In this document: positions 1 through 8,875 of the stretch, piece by piece
Layout of the letters: each line of letters starts with the position of its first letter
Numbering within the stretch: position 1 is the first letter of the stretch
Assembly (NCBI RefSeq): GCF_000817735.3
Contig: NZ_JTJC03000017.1
Span: 310,001-374,000, forward strand
Source: Scytonema millei VB511283
GTDB taxonomy: Bacteria > Cyanobacteriota > Cyanobacteriia > Cyanobacteriales > Chroococcidiopsidaceae
Length of the DNA stretch: 64,000 nt
Direction of reading: 5' to 3'
Position numbers and translations under genes: made by a program
Notes under the pieces: model-generated
What the model was told of the DNA's origin: nothing
Database searches by the model: none
The model's input: the letters and a program-made list of their open reading frames with translations, nothing else

Positions 1-2
1 GT

Positions 3-908
3 CCCGGTCGATTCGATCGCCAAGTCACAGTCGATCTGCCAGCATACAAAGGACGATTGGGAATTTTACAAGTCCACGCCCGTAATAAGAAAGTGGATGA
101 TTCCGTTTCTTTAGAAGCGATCGCCCAACGCACGCCTGGTTTTTCTGGTGCAGATCTAGCGAATTTACTCAACGAAGCGGCGATTCTGACGGCAAGGCGG
201 CGCAAAGAGGCGATTACACCGTTGGAAATTATGGATGCGATCGACCGAATTACGATTGGGTTGTCGCTCACACCTTTATTAGATAGTAAGAAAAAGCGGT
301 TGTTGGCTTACCACGAAATCGGACACGCTTTATTAATTACGTTGCTGAAAAATTCCGATCCTCTAAATAAGGTGACAATTATTCCCCGTTCGGGCGGAAT
401 TGGTGGTTTTGCTCAGAGCGTACCCGACGAAGAAAATGTAGATAGTAGCTACTTGCGGAGTCGCGCTTGGATTTTAGACCGAATTGCGATCGCCCTGGGA
501 GGATTAGCCACTGAAGCCGAGGTATTTGGCGATTCAGAAGTCACTACGGGCGCTTCTGGAGACTTGAAAATGGTGGCTAACCTAGCACGAGAAATGGTGA
601 CATTATATGGAATGTCAGATTTAGGTCCAGTCGCTTTAGAAAGCCCCGATAACGAGGTATTTTTAGGGGGAGGGTGGATGGAGCGATCGGAATATTCCGA
701 AGAAATGGCAAGAAAAATCGACAATCAAGTTAGGGCGATCGCAACTGAAGCATTTACAAAAGCGCGGACGATTATCCGCGAAAATCGCGATTTAGTCGAT
801 CGCTTAGTAGATTTGTTAGTCGATAACGAGACAATTGAAGGCGAACAATTCCGGCAAATTGTCACCGAATACATGCAAGAAAAAGAGCAAAAATTATCCG
901 TTGTTTAG
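3..908 (+). CDS. ftsH: ATP-dependent zinc metalloprotease FtsH, C-terminal part (5' end outside window)
   Basis: Membrane-anchored AAA+ protease that degrades damaged membrane proteins, in cyanobacteria notably photosystem II D1. The reading frame is already open at base 3 ([20 protein letters not shown]...), so the N-terminal membrane segments and Walker motifs lie upstream of the window. What remains is the end of the AAA domain with the RPGRFDR second-region-of-homology motif, the small AAA helical domain ([16 protein letters not shown]), and the M41 peptidase domain with zinc motif HEIGH and a downstream TTGASGD that supplies the third Asp ligand. The IGGFAQ and [20 protein letters not shown] segments look like the cyanobacterial FtsH1/FtsH3 branch; I cannot assign the paralogue. 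The gene ends at a TAG just before a strong hairpin terminator. Confidence 0.95.
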   Translation, partial: PGRFDRQVTVDLPAYKGRLGILQVHARNKKVDDSVSLEAIAQRTPGFSGADLANLLNEAAILTARRRKEAITPLEIMDAIDRITIGLSLTPLLDSKKKRLLAYHEIGHALLITLLKNSDPLNKVTIIPRSGGIGGFAQSVPDEENVDSSYLRSRAWILDRIAIALGGLATEAEVFGDSEVTTGASGDLKMVANLAREMVTLYGMSDLGPVALESPDNEVFLGGGWMERSEYSEEMARKIDNQVRAIATEAFTKARTIIRENRDLVDRLVDLLVDNETIEGEQFRQIVTEYMQEKEQKLSVV

Positions 909-920
909 TTTTGACTTGTT

Positions 921-953
921 AGTAGGGTGGGCAATGCCCACCCTACTTTTTTA
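921..953 (+). terminator. Rho-independent terminator after ftsH, formed by a dispersed palindrome
   Basis: A perfect 12-bp inverted repeat, GTAGGGTGGGCA / TGCCCACCCTAC with one central base, is followed directly by six T. It sits 13 bp after the ftsH stop. The same palindrome recurs at 22579-22603 and, diverged, at 56003-56027, so this is a repeat-family member that happens to lie in terminator position. Confidence 0.8.
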
Positions 954-1024
954 TGGCTTAAAATGATGCTTTATTTAACAAGTATGATAAATGCGATCGA
1001 ATAACTTCTTGGGGCGCTGTTCTA

Positions 1025-1056
1025 TTGGTAGTATGTACAGATGTGCATACTATAAT
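1025..1056 (+). promoter_or_regulatory. Promoter and palindromic operator of the BrnA-like gene
   Basis: An inverted repeat AGTATGTACA-ga-TGTGCATACT (1030-1051, arms matching at 9 of 10 positions) abuts a perfect -10 box TATAAT at 1051-1056, 15 bp upstream of the antitoxin ATG. BrnA proteins are known to bind palindromes in their own promoter. The position over the -10 region fits autorepression; that this palindrome is the operator is inference. Confidence 0.6.
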
Positions 1057-1071
1057 TGAGATGGCTTACCA

Positions 1072-1329
1072 ATGAAAACAGAATATGATTTTAGTCGGGG
1101 TAAACGAGGGGCGATCGATCCAACACCACCCGGAAAAACTCGTATCACAATTCGGTTAGATGACGAAGTTTTAGCATGGTTTCGCGAACAAGCTCACAGT
1201 GCAGGCGGAGGAAATTATCAAACTATGATTAACGAAGCTCTGCGCCAGCATATTCAGCAGAGTCACGAACCTTTAGAGGAAATCTTACGCAGAGTGGTTC
1301 GCGAAGAACTTGAACGTATTAAGCGCTAA
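1072..1329 (+). CDS. BrnA-family (CopG/RHH-type) antitoxin, apparently without its toxin
   Basis: An 85-residue protein matching the BrnA antitoxin pattern: an N-terminal MKTEYDFSRGKRGAI tag, then a ribbon-helix-helix-like core (KTRITIRLDDEVLAWFREQA, GGNYQTMINEALRQHI) and a charged helical tail. BrnA neutralises the BrnT ribonuclease and represses the brnTA promoter. BrnT (about 90 residues) normally lies immediately upstream, but only 163 bp separate ftsH from this gene and they hold a terminator and promoter. Nothing BrnT-like follows either; the next gene is an oxidoreductase. I therefore call it an orphan antitoxin, either a remnant of a toxin-antitoxin pair or a co-opted DNA-binding regulator. 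Confidence 0.8.
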   Translation: MKTEYDFSRGKRGAIDPTPPGKTRITIRLDDEVLAWFREQAHSAGGGNYQTMINEALRQHIQQSHEPLEEILRRVVREELERIKR

Positions 1330-1475
1330 GGTGCTTGTTGATGGCTAACACGTCACGGCAGCGAACGAACGAAAGCCTTTGGTGCTGAGTTCAAGAGGTT
1401 ATCTACCGCCACTTTTGCATACTCATTGGTGTAGATTGTGGTGAACTACACTAAAGCTATCTTTGAGGAGCATTC

Positions 1476-2456
1476 ATGAAAGCGATTGTCTGCACGGAAT
1501 ACGGATCGCCGCAGGTTATGCAGTTAAAGGAGGTAGAAAAACCTACTCCCAAGGATAATGAAGTATTGATAAGAATACATGCGACAACAGTAACGTCGGC
1601 GGATTTGCGCCTACGAAAGGCTGACCCATTCGCCGTACGATTTTTCTATGGTTTCATAAAACCTAAAAAGAGTGCGATCCTGGGGAGCGAGCTAGCTGGA
1701 GAAATTGAAGCGGTTGGCAAAAATGTAACGCAATTCCAAGCAGGCGATCGGGTGTTTGCTGGAGCAGGAATCGGTCTTGGCGCTAATGCTGAGTACATAT
1801 GTCTGCCTGAAGCAGGAGCGATTGCCATAAAGCCCACTAACATGACCTATGAAGAAGCCGCCGCCATTCCTTTTGGGGCAACAACTTCACTGATTTTCCT
1901 TAGAGATAAGGGCAAGATTCAGAGCGGACAAAAAGTTCTGATCTATGGGGCTTCTGGAGCGTTAGGTACGGCTGCCGTGCAGCTTGCCAAGTACTTTGAA
2001 ACAGAAGTGACTGGGGTATGTAGTACGGCAAATTTAGAATTAGTGAAATCTCTGGGAGCCGACGCGGTAATCGATCGCACTCAAGAAGATTTTACGAAAA
2101 GCGGTAAGACCTACGATATTATTTTTGATACGGTAGGCAAGAGTTCGTTTTCAGGTTGTCTGCGATCGCTCAAGCAAAAAGGAATTTATCTCAGAGCTGT
2201 CCACATAGATTTGTCCCCGATACTTCGAGGACTATGGACTTCAATGACAAGCAGCAAGAAAGTCATAGGCGGGATAGCAATCGAGCGTAAAGCAGATTTA
2301 ATTTTTCTCAAAGAGCTGATTGAGGCGGGGAAGATAAAATCAGTTATCGATCGGCGTTATCCATTGGAACAAACTGCCGAGGCTCACAGGTATGTCGAAC
2401 AAGGACACAAACAAGGAAGTGTTGTCATAACTGTGAAGCACGATCGCCAAACCTAA
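1476..2456 (+). CDS. NAD(P)-dependent zinc-independent MDR oxidoreductase (quinone reductase-like)
   Basis: A 326-residue medium-chain dehydrogenase/reductase. It has an N-terminal GroES-like fold (residues about 1-125, [39 protein letters not shown]) and a Rossmann domain with the nucleotide-binding motif [16 protein letters not shown] and LGADAVID. The structural and catalytic zinc cysteines of true alcohol dehydrogenases are missing, which places it with the NADPH:quinone oxidoreductase group. Start ATG 1476 follows a good Shine-Dalgarno (GAGGAG). Substrate unknown. The next gene starts 12 bp after the stop, so the two are probably co-transcribed. Confidence 0.88.
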   Translation: MKAIVCTEYGSPQVMQLKEVEKPTPKDNEVLIRIHATTVTSADLRLRKADPFAVRFFYGFIKPKKSAILGSELAGEIEAVGKNVTQFQAGDRVFAGAGIGLGANAEYICLPEAGAIAIKPTNMTYEEAAAIPFGATTSLIFLRDKGKIQSGQKVLIYGASGALGTAAVQLAKYFETEVTGVCSTANLELVKSLGADAVIDRTQEDFTKSGKTYDIIFDTVGKSSFSGCLRSLKQKGIYLRAVHIDLSPILRGLWTSMTSSKKVIGGIAIERKADLIFLKELIEAGKIKSVIDRRYPLEQTAEAHRYVEQGHKQGSVVITVKHDRQT

Positions 2457-2468
2457 GAAAAATTTAAA

Positions 2469-2960
2469 GTGAATACCAAATCAACTCTATTTTTCTTCTG
2501 TGGAAAAATGGCTGCGGGAAAATCTACGTTAGCCAGACAAATAGCCAAAGAATACAACGCGATTCTTGTCGTTGAAGACGAGCTACTTGTCCAACTTTAC
2601 CCTGACGAAATTGTCGATATTCCAAGCTATATTAAATACTCGCCACGCCTTCGGACTGCGATTTCATCCCATGTCAGCGATCTCCTCTCTAGAGGAATAT
2701 CGGTCGTTCTAGATTTTTCAGCCAACACAATCAACCAACGCAAGTGGTTTCGCGGACTGTTTGAGAAAGCTAATGCAGCTCATAGGCTATATTTCATTAA
2801 CGCAACTGATGACCTTTGCAAACGTCAATTAAAAGAGCGAAGTAAAAATCAATCGGAATCAGCTTTTGCCAGCGATACAGTTTTTGAGGAAATCACCAAG
2901 TACTTTCAGCCTCCCTCCGAGGATGAGCAGTTTAACATTGTCGTCTACGATCGCTCTTGA
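2469..2960 (+). CDS. P-loop ATP-binding protein (small-molecule kinase-like)
   Basis: A 163-residue AAA_33-type P-loop protein. Walker A is GKMAAGKST near residue 12; the hydrophobic strand with an acidic end, SVVLDFSANT, is the likely Walker B or lid-support region; and a C-terminal segment KRQLKERSKNQ resembles the arginine-rich lid of zeta-toxin/kinase-like proteins. The start is GTG at 2469, since no in-frame ATG precedes the P-loop. It lies 12 bp behind the MDR gene, suggesting an operon. Homologues are annotated only as ATP-binding proteins; the substrate cannot be told from sequence. Confidence 0.8.
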   Translation: MNTKSTLFFFCGKMAAGKSTLARQIAKEYNAILVVEDELLVQLYPDEIVDIPSYIKYSPRLRTAISSHVSDLLSRGISVVLDFSANTINQRKWFRGLFEKANAAHRLYFINATDDLCKRQLKERSKNQSESAFASDTVFEEITKYFQPPSEDEQFNIVVYDRS

Positions 2961-3054
2961 AGACGTGCGATACAACCCTTGTGAATTACCTATAGCAAGG
3001 TGATAATTGTGGCGATCGCTCCCTCGTGCTATCCACTCGTGCTATCCATAAGTT

Positions 3055-4227
3055 ATGCAGCAAGATTTTCCAGCACTGGCTGAACTGTACAAGAATGCTC
3101 TGCTCAACGATGTGATTCCGTTTTGGGAACGGCATTCCATCGACTGGCAACAAGGCGGCTACTTTACTTGTCTCGATCGCGCGGGGAAAGTTTACGATAC
3201 CGACAAGTTTATCTGGTTGCAAAATCGCCAAGTCTGGATCTTCTCCATGCTGTACGAGCGACTAGAAAAACGTCCAGAATGGCTTAAAATTGCGGCAAAT
3301 GGCGCAAATTTTCTAGCAAAACACGGACGAGATCCTGAAGGTAATTGGTTCTTTGCACTCGATCGCGCTGGCAATCCTTTGGTACAACCATACAATATCT
3401 TTTCTGATTGCTTCGCAGCAATGGCATTTAGTAAGTATGCCTTAGCATCGGGAGAAGATTGGGCAAAAGATATCGCCTTGCAAGCTTACAACAACGTCTT
3501 GCGCCGCCAGAATAACCCCAAAGGTAAATATAACAAAGCATATCCTGGGACGCGATCGCTCAAATCGCTCGCAGTACCGATGATCTTAGCCAACTTGTCT
3601 CTAGAAATGGACTGGCTGTTACCCAGCGATCGCCTAGAGGAAATTTTAGCCGCCACCGTGCGCGAAGTTATGACCGATTTTTTAGATGGCGATCGCGGGT
3701 TAATGTATGAAAACGTGACTCCCGATGGTTCCCATATTGACTGTTTTGATGGCAGGCTGATTAATCCCGGTCATGGGATTGAAGCTATGTGGTTCATCAT
3801 CGATATTGCACGCCGCCACAACGATCCGAAAACGATTAACCAAGCGGTTGACGTAATCCTCAACATTCTCAACTTTGCCTGGGATAATGAATACGGTGGC
3901 TTGTACTATTTTATGGATGCTGATGGACATCCGCCTCAGCAACTGGAATGGAGTCAAAAACTGTGGTGGGTGCATTTAGAATCATTGGTAGCGCTGGCAA
4001 TGGGATATCGCCTGACGGGACGCGAAGCGTGTTGGGAGTGGTATCAAAAAATGCACGACTACACTTGGTCGCATTTTGCCGATCCTGAATATGGCGAATG
4101 GTTCGGTTACTTAGATCGCCAGGGACAAGTATTATTAAACCTTAAAGGTGGCAAATGGAAAGGTTGTTTCCACGTTCCACGGGCGCTATATCTTTGTTGG
4201 CAACAGTTATCAGTGACTAGTGACTAG
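3055..4227 (+). CDS. AGE family epimerase/isomerase (N-acylglucosamine 2-epimerase-like)
   Basis: A 390-residue (alpha/alpha)6-barrel sugar epimerase, the full family length. Visible signatures include [14 protein letters not shown] (cf. the RQ.W.fa.ly motif), the conserved His segment [11 protein letters not shown], and [10 protein letters not shown] and the C-terminal [14 protein letters not shown]. Family members interconvert N-acetylglucosamine and N-acetylmannosamine or isomerise free sugars such as cellobiose or mannose; the exact substrate is not decided here. The last residues (QLSVTSD) and the TAG stop are encoded by the heptamer repeat array that begins at 4203, so the native C-terminus probably ended a few residues earlier. 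Confidence 0.88.
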   Translation: MQQDFPALAELYKNALLNDVIPFWERHSIDWQQGGYFTCLDRAGKVYDTDKFIWLQNRQVWIFSMLYERLEKRPEWLKIAANGANFLAKHGRDPEGNWFFALDRAGNPLVQPYNIFSDCFAAMAFSKYALASGEDWAKDIALQAYNNVLRRQNNPKGKYNKAYPGTRSLKSLAVPMILANLSLEMDWLLPSDRLEEILAATVREVMTDFLDGDRGLMYENVTPDGSHIDCFDGRLINPGHGIEAMWFIIDIARRHNDPKTINQAVDVILNILNFAWDNEYGGLYYFMDADGHPPQQLEWSQKLWWVHLESLVALAMGYRLTGREACWEWYQKMHDYTWSHFADPEYGEWFGYLDRQGQVLLNLKGGKWKGCFHVPRALYLCWQQLSVTSD

Positions 4228-4340
4228 TGACCAGTTATCAGTTATCAGTTATCAGTTATCAGTTATCAGTTATCAATGACCGGCGGCTAGTGAATAGATA
4301 AAGAATCCAGCCACTAGCCGCCAGCCACTCGCCAACTCCC
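4201..4340. repeat. Heptamer tandem repeat array (CAGTTAT / GACTAGT / CCACTAG types)
   Basis: Seven-bp units: CAGTTAT occurs at least six times in a row, followed by GTGACTAG-, GGCGGCTAG- and GCCACTAGCC-type units. The array overlaps the 3' end of the epimerase gene and supplies its stop codon. The rest of the gap to 4574 shows no convincing gene. Confidence 0.9.
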
Positions 4341-4574
4341 GGCTCTCCTCGCAGATAAGAGAAAAACTAAGTTAGTCTCGATACAGATTTTTACTAAGCG
4401 GTTTTAGTACCATTAAATAAATTAAAACTCCGATCTAATCAAGCACAACTAAAATTGAAATTAGCAGTGGTGCGAATTAGGTTGGTGCGTGTTTGCAATA
4501 TACGTACTTATTTGCCGACCTATGGAGTGTAGAAGTTTACTCGAACCTCGCGCTTGTTTTGACAAGCTAAAGCT

Positions 4575-4922
4575 ATGCTCTACCTACGATTTTCTCTTAT
4601 TGCAACTGCTATATTGCTAGTAACAGCCGCCTTGGGTCAACCAGTTTTAGCTCAAACAGAGGTTAACTCTGGTATAAATAAAATCTCAACAGTTGAAAGT
4701 TTACAGAAGCAAACGATCGCCCGAGGAAATGCAGAAATTTTAGGCACGATAGAACTAGAAACCTCAACAAAGCGATCGCCTGCTCCCGCCAGACTGCCAG
4801 CCACTAGAACCATCCAAATTAAGCCATTACAAAGAGATTTATTTACCCCTAGACCAGTCACGCCAGCAGAAGCAGACGCAACAATTGACCGAGGGATTCA
4901 AGTTATTATCGATAACCCGTAA
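4575..4922 (+). CDS. Hypothetical exported small protein
   Basis: A 115-residue protein with a clear Sec signal peptide: MLYLRF, a hydrophobic core SLIATAILLVTAALG, then PVLAQ with a likely cleavage after VLA-Q near residue 26. The mature part is Thr/Pro/Arg rich with no Cys and no recognised domain (for example RSPAPARLPATRTIQIK). Start ATG 4575. It stands alone between repeat-rich gaps. Function unknown; the signal peptide is the main support that it is real. Confidence 0.55.
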   Translation: MLYLRFSLIATAILLVTAALGQPVLAQTEVNSGINKISTVESLQKQTIARGNAEILGTIELETSTKRSPAPARLPATRTIQIKPLQRDLFTPRPVTPAEADATIDRGIQVIIDNP

Positions 4923-5097
4923 ATAAGCAAGTCGGTAGTTTAGCGAGTAGTCAGTGACAGTTGGCGAGCGGTGAGTCATTTAGTATAAATTCTTTCCTGC
5001 CCCCTACCCGGAGCCGACCTATTCGCTACTTGCCTGTATACAATTTTACGGTTAAGATCTGCTGCTATCTCTAGACAAGTTTACAAAATTTTGATAA

Positions 5098-5235
5098 GTT
5101 CCTGTTTTAGGAGTTAAGTTAACGCCCGAACAAATATAACCTAGTAAATACAAAACCCAATTTTACTTCTACGGCGGAAAACTAGAAAAAGTCAACTATC
5201 AACAACTACAACCAGATATTTTTTACTTTAGCTGA
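5098..5235 (+). pseudogene. Possible gene remnant with an internal stop
   Basis: In one frame this stretch reads VPVLGVKLTPEQI, stop, then PSKYKTQFYFYGGKLEKVNY and QQLQPDIFYFS before a second stop. The composition looks like the tail of a real protein with one nonsense mutation, but it has no start, and stops (TGA TAA) lie just upstream. I do not recognise the family. The rest of 4923-5244 holds only degenerate repeat-like sequence. Confidence 0.25.
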
Positions 5236-5244
5236 AATTTATAG

Positions 5245-5610
5245 ATGAAAACCGTTTTAGTTGTTGAAGACAGCCCGACCGATCGACGGTTGATAGTGGC
5301 TTTGTTGCAACAAGTTGGCTTGAATGTGGTTTGTGTTGACTCGGCAGAATCTGCTTTGCACTGGTTGTCAGTCAACCACCGACCAGATCTGATCGTATTA
5401 GATATTGTTATGCCTGGGATAAGCGGACTCGATTTATGTCGCCAACTGCGTGCTAGTCCGACATTTGAAGATATATCAATTATTTTTTGTTCCTCGAAAG
5501 ATCAGGAATTCGATCGGTTTTGGGCTTTACGTCAAGGAGGAGATGCTTATATTGCTAAACCTTTTGCACCACTCGATCTAGTCCAGACAGTATGTAGTCA
5601 TCTCAGTTAG
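5245..5610 (+). CDS. Single-domain CheY-like response regulator of the pil/tax chemotaxis operon
   Basis: A 121-residue receiver domain only. Acidic pocket E8-D9, phosphoacceptor D53 in LIVLDIVMPG, Ser at FCSS (about 83), and Lys105 in YIAKPF are all present, so it should be phosphorylatable. It opens a same-strand cluster with CheW, MCP, CheA and another response regulator, the order of the Synechocystis pilH-pilI-pilJ-pilL type clusters that control type IV pilus motility and phototaxis. It is probably the diffusible output of the CheA encoded at 8876, acting on the pilus motors. The paralogue name (PilH/TaxY type) is inference from position. Confidence 0.9.
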   Translation: MKTVLVVEDSPTDRRLIVALLQQVGLNVVCVDSAESALHWLSVNHRPDLIVLDIVMPGISGLDLCRQLRASPTFEDISIIFCSSKDQEFDRFWALRQGGDAYIAKPFAPLDLVQTVCSHLS

Positions 5611-5640
5611 TCACCGCATTCCACTGCCTAGTTGGCTCTA

Positions 5641-6135
5641 ATGCTCACCGAATACTTTCACATTCAGCTATCGCCGGTAATCGAACTGTTATTACCGTTG
5701 GAACAGACGGTAGGTGTAGTAACCTTAACGCTAGAGCAAATTTGCCCCATCCCTGGCGTAGCATCAACATTGTTAGGGGTAGCAAATCAGCGTGGTAAGT
5801 TGTTGTGGGTACTAGATTTAAGCGGGTTGTTGGGGCTAGTTAGTTCGGTCAAAAACGCTCATGCCAAGACCAACTTAACTCTTGTCGTGCTGAACGGGAG
5901 CGGTCACGTGGCAAGAGAGCAAGATTCGCGGCAAGTCGGCTGTGTGGTGTCGCTGCTCAAGGGAATTGTATCGCTTGATTCAGAGCAGTTACAGCCCGTA
6001 CCGACAGAATTTCCGCCAGCTTTAAAGCTCTATGGCATTGGTGTTGCCCAGATCGAACGCCCCGTAACTGCTCTGAATGTGAATGCTATTTTTACGGCTC
6101 TATCCACCTGCGATCGCACCTCAGTACATCCATGA
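5641..6135 (+). CDS. CheW-like coupling protein (PilI type)
   Basis: A CheW-fold adaptor linking the chemoreceptor to CheA. It shows the typical central segment [27 protein letters not shown] and a [13 protein letters not shown] strand, as in CheW/PilI. An upstream TTG at 5632 is in frame, but ATG 5641 (MLTEYFHI) is the better start and gives 164 residues. The stop overlaps the MCP start codon (ATGA), which indicates translational coupling. Confidence 0.88.
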   Translation: MLTEYFHIQLSPVIELLLPLEQTVGVVTLTLEQICPIPGVASTLLGVANQRGKLLWVLDLSGLLGLVSSVKNAHAKTNLTLVVLNGSGHVAREQDSRQVGCVVSLLKGIVSLDSEQLQPVPTEFPPALKLYGIGVAQIERPVTALNVNAIFTALSTCDRTSVHP

Positions 6136-8873
6136 CAGCATCTAGCAAAAGTTATCCAAATCTGCCCACGCCACAGCACATTGCGGCGCTAGCAGCAGAA
6201 GTCGAACGCGAACCAAAAGATTTGGTGAATAAAATTACGCTCGCGAATGCCTTAGAGCAGACGGGAGATGTTATCAAAGCTGCCGCATTTTACCGAGAAG
6301 CGATCGCGCAAGATCCCGATGGAATTTACGGCTCTGTGGCAAGAAAGGCGCTGGAAACTCTGGAAAAATCTGATAGGTGGCAAGAGGCGAATAGCTGGGG
6401 AACGGGCAAACCACTGTCAGAATCAAAATCAAGTCTGGGGGAGGCGCTAGAAAGTCCTGTTAGTCCACAGCCACTCTTGCTCAAAATGAGAGTAGCTGGT
6501 AGCAGAATTACCAACGTCTGGCAACACTTCAACTTCCGCACCAAACTCGCCATTGCTTTAATAATTAGCACCGCCCTGCCAATCGTCGTCATCACACAAG
6601 GAATTGTCACAGTCACCCGAGACACCCTACTGCAAAAAGCCAAGCAGTCATTACAAAGGGACGGGTCGTACTTCACTGAAGACTACGTGATGTGGAGTGT
6701 GGACGAGGCACAGACAGAGGCAGATACGATCGCTCGGCTGATCGAAACTTTGAAGATCGATTTGAACAGTCAAAGGCAAGTCAGTGCGTATCGACAGCAA
6801 TTGCAAACCTACATGGAAAGTTTGAAAGTTTCCGATGAAAGCGACTCAGTAGAAAAAAACTTGAGAATTGTCACCGATGCTCGGGGTAGAACGGTAGCCC
6901 AATACATTCAAACCTTATCCCCAGGATCGTTCAACCCCTCCGCCGAACAACTTCAACTCTCACCACAATATCAGCCCGTGTCCTTGCCCTTGGGGATAAA
7001 TGTGGCAGATATTCCCATCATTCAAAATGCCTTGCGCACGGGCAAAACGCTGCAAGGCATGGAGTTATGGAAGGGAGATTTTCTCAAACGTTTGGGGCAA
7101 GACAAACAAGCAAATATCAGGTTACGGTCGCCAGCTCAAGCAGCACAGCCTTCAACTGCAAGTCAAGCCAGCATCGATGGTGGGAAAGCTGCTTTAGTGG
7201 GTGTCGTCGTCCACCCGATCGAAATCAACAATCGAGTCGTAGGCACTGTCATTGTCGGCTCAGTGGAAAACCGGAACTTTTTAAATAACGATAGTATAAA
7301 ACAACGGGTGGGCATTCCCATCTCGGCAGTCTATGCCCAAGACTGGCGAATTTCCTCTAATATTCCGGCTGGCGACGGCAAAACCCGAGATATCGGCACG
7401 CGATCGCCTCAAGCTATAGCCGCCACCGTTCTCGGTAAAGGACAAGAATTCATTACTAAAACAACAATTGCTGGTGCAGAATATCTGGGCATATACCTAC
7501 CATTGTACGACCACCAGCAAGAACTCAATCCGACCAAAGCCAAGCCTGTAGGCATGACCTTTGTAGCTCGCCCAATGTCAGAATTAGACGAGCTGCTTGC
7601 CCAACAGCAAAAAACAGCCTATGGAATTGGAGTGGGAATGCTATTAATAGCAGCATTGATGGCAATTCCAATTGCCAGTACCTTTGCCCGCCCGCTCAGA
7701 CGACTAGCAGAATTCGCTCAGGCAGTAGGTGAGGGCAAGCAGGGAGAGAGATTAGAAAATTCTCAGCGCGGCGACGAAATAGGCATTCTAGCGCGGCAAT
7801 TAAATGCGATGACGGCAAACATTGAAGCGAACCTAGAGGCAATGCGCACCTCAGAAACCCGCCAGCGTCAGGAAAAAGAAAGGCTACAGCGGGGCATGAT
7901 CAACTTGCTATTAGAGACGGAAACAGTTAAACACGGCGACTTAACTGTCAGAGCTAAAGTCTCGCAGGGGGAAACAGGCGCAATTTCTGATGCATTTAAT
8001 ACAGTTATTGCCAGCTTGCGCGAGATAGTCTTGCAAGTTAAATCAGCCGCCGAACAGGTGCAAATTTCAGCAGTAGATAGCGAAGCTTCTGTAGAAAAAC
8101 TTGCCTGTGAAGCCAACACCCAAGCCGAAACAGTGGCAGAAGCATTGACTTCGGTAGAAGAAATGGAACAATCGATTCAAGCGATCGCCAGTTCTGCCCA
8201 AACCGCCGCCACCATCGCTCGTCAGGCACTAGGTGCAGCCCAAGATAGCGATCGGACGATGGATGAAACCGTCAATAGCATGGAAACACTCCGCGCTAAT
8301 GTTTGGGAGACAACGGTAAAAGCCAAACGGCTAGCGGAATCTTCCCAAGAAATTTCTAAAATCGTCAGCATTATCTCGACAATCTCTGAAAAAACCAACG
8401 TCCTCGCCTTCAACGCCGCGATCGAAGCAACGAGAGCTGGAGAAAATGGGAAAGGCTTTCGCCTCGTAGCTAACGAAGTCAGGCGCTTAGCAGAAAGAGT
8501 CACAGACGCAACTAAAGAAATTGACCGACTGGTACGAACTATCCAGCAAGGAACCAGCGATGTGCTAAAAACGATGGAAGTTAGCAACGCCTCTGTAGCA
8601 ATAGGAACTCAGCTGGTGGCAAAAACGAAAACTAACTTGCAAGATATGGCACAGATCGGTCAAGAAATCGACCAATTGTTGCAATCAATTTCCGTGCGGA
8701 CAGTTTCTCAAGCAGATAACTCCTGTATGGTCAATCAAACCATGCAGACAGTAGCAGCGATCGCCCAAACAACTTCGACCGAATCTGCTGCCGTGCTATC
8801 TACTCTACAAGAACTCCTTGAGGTCGCCCGCGAACTCCAACTTTCCGTGTCCCGATTTCGAGTAGAAGATTAA
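6132..8873 (+). CDS. Methyl-accepting chemotaxis protein (PilJ type) with TPR-like N-terminus
   Basis: A 913-residue chemoreceptor. Residues about 15-85 resemble a TPR pair ([21 protein letters not shown]), an N-terminal cytoplasmic extension seen in cyanobacterial PilJ proteins. A transmembrane helix (about 137-160) follows, then a periplasmic sensor region of over 300 residues, TM2 (about 494-518), HAMP (515-570) and the signalling domain with the conserved hairpin tip [19 protein letters not shown] and RRLAERV. It starts inside the cheW stop codon, and cheA follows after 2 bp. By analogy it feeds phototactic or surface signals into CheA to steer type IV pili; the ligand is unknown. Confidence 0.93.
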   Translation: MTASSKSYPNLPTPQHIAALAAEVEREPKDLVNKITLANALEQTGDVIKAAAFYREAIAQDPDGIYGSVARKALETLEKSDRWQEANSWGTGKPLSESKSSLGEALESPVSPQPLLLKMRVAGSRITNVWQHFNFRTKLAIALIISTALPIVVITQGIVTVTRDTLLQKAKQSLQRDGSYFTEDYVMWSVDEAQTEADTIARLIETLKIDLNSQRQVSAYRQQLQTYMESLKVSDESDSVEKNLRIVTDARGRTVAQYIQTLSPGSFNPSAEQLQLSPQYQPVSLPLGINVADIPIIQNALRTGKTLQGMELWKGDFLKRLGQDKQANIRLRSPAQAAQPSTASQASIDGGKAALVGVVVHPIEINNRVVGTVIVGSVENRNFLNNDSIKQRVGIPISAVYAQDWRISSNIPAGDGKTRDIGTRSPQAIAATVLGKGQEFITKTTIAGAEYLGIYLPLYDHQQELNPTKAKPVGMTFVARPMSELDELLAQQQKTAYGIGVGMLLIAALMAIPIASTFARPLRRLAEFAQAVGEGKQGERLENSQRGDEIGILARQLNAMTANIEANLEAMRTSETRQRQEKERLQRGMINLLLETETVKHGDLTVRAKVSQGETGAISDAFNTVIASLREIVLQVKSAAEQVQISAVDSEASVEKLACEANTQAETVAEALTSVEEMEQSIQAIASSAQTAATIARQALGAAQDSDRTMDETVNSMETLRANVWETTVKAKRLAESSQEISKIVSIISTISEKTNVLAFNAAIEATRAGENGKGFRLVANEVRRLAERVTDATKEIDRLVRTIQQGTSDVLKTMEVSNASVAIGTQLVAKTKTNLQDMAQIGQEIDQLLQSISVRTVSQADNSCMVNQTMQTVAAIAQTTSTESAAVLSTLQELLEVARELQLSVSRFRVED

Positions 8874-8875
8874 CT

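Noticed and set aside
4201-4340. CRISPR-like array
   Set aside because: The unit is 7 bp with no spacers; it is a tandem heptamer repeat of the kind known from filamentous cyanobacteria and Chroococcidiopsis.
7868-8587. Minus-strand open frames opposite the MCP gene
   Set aside because: Antisense shadows of a clearly coding, conserved signalling domain.
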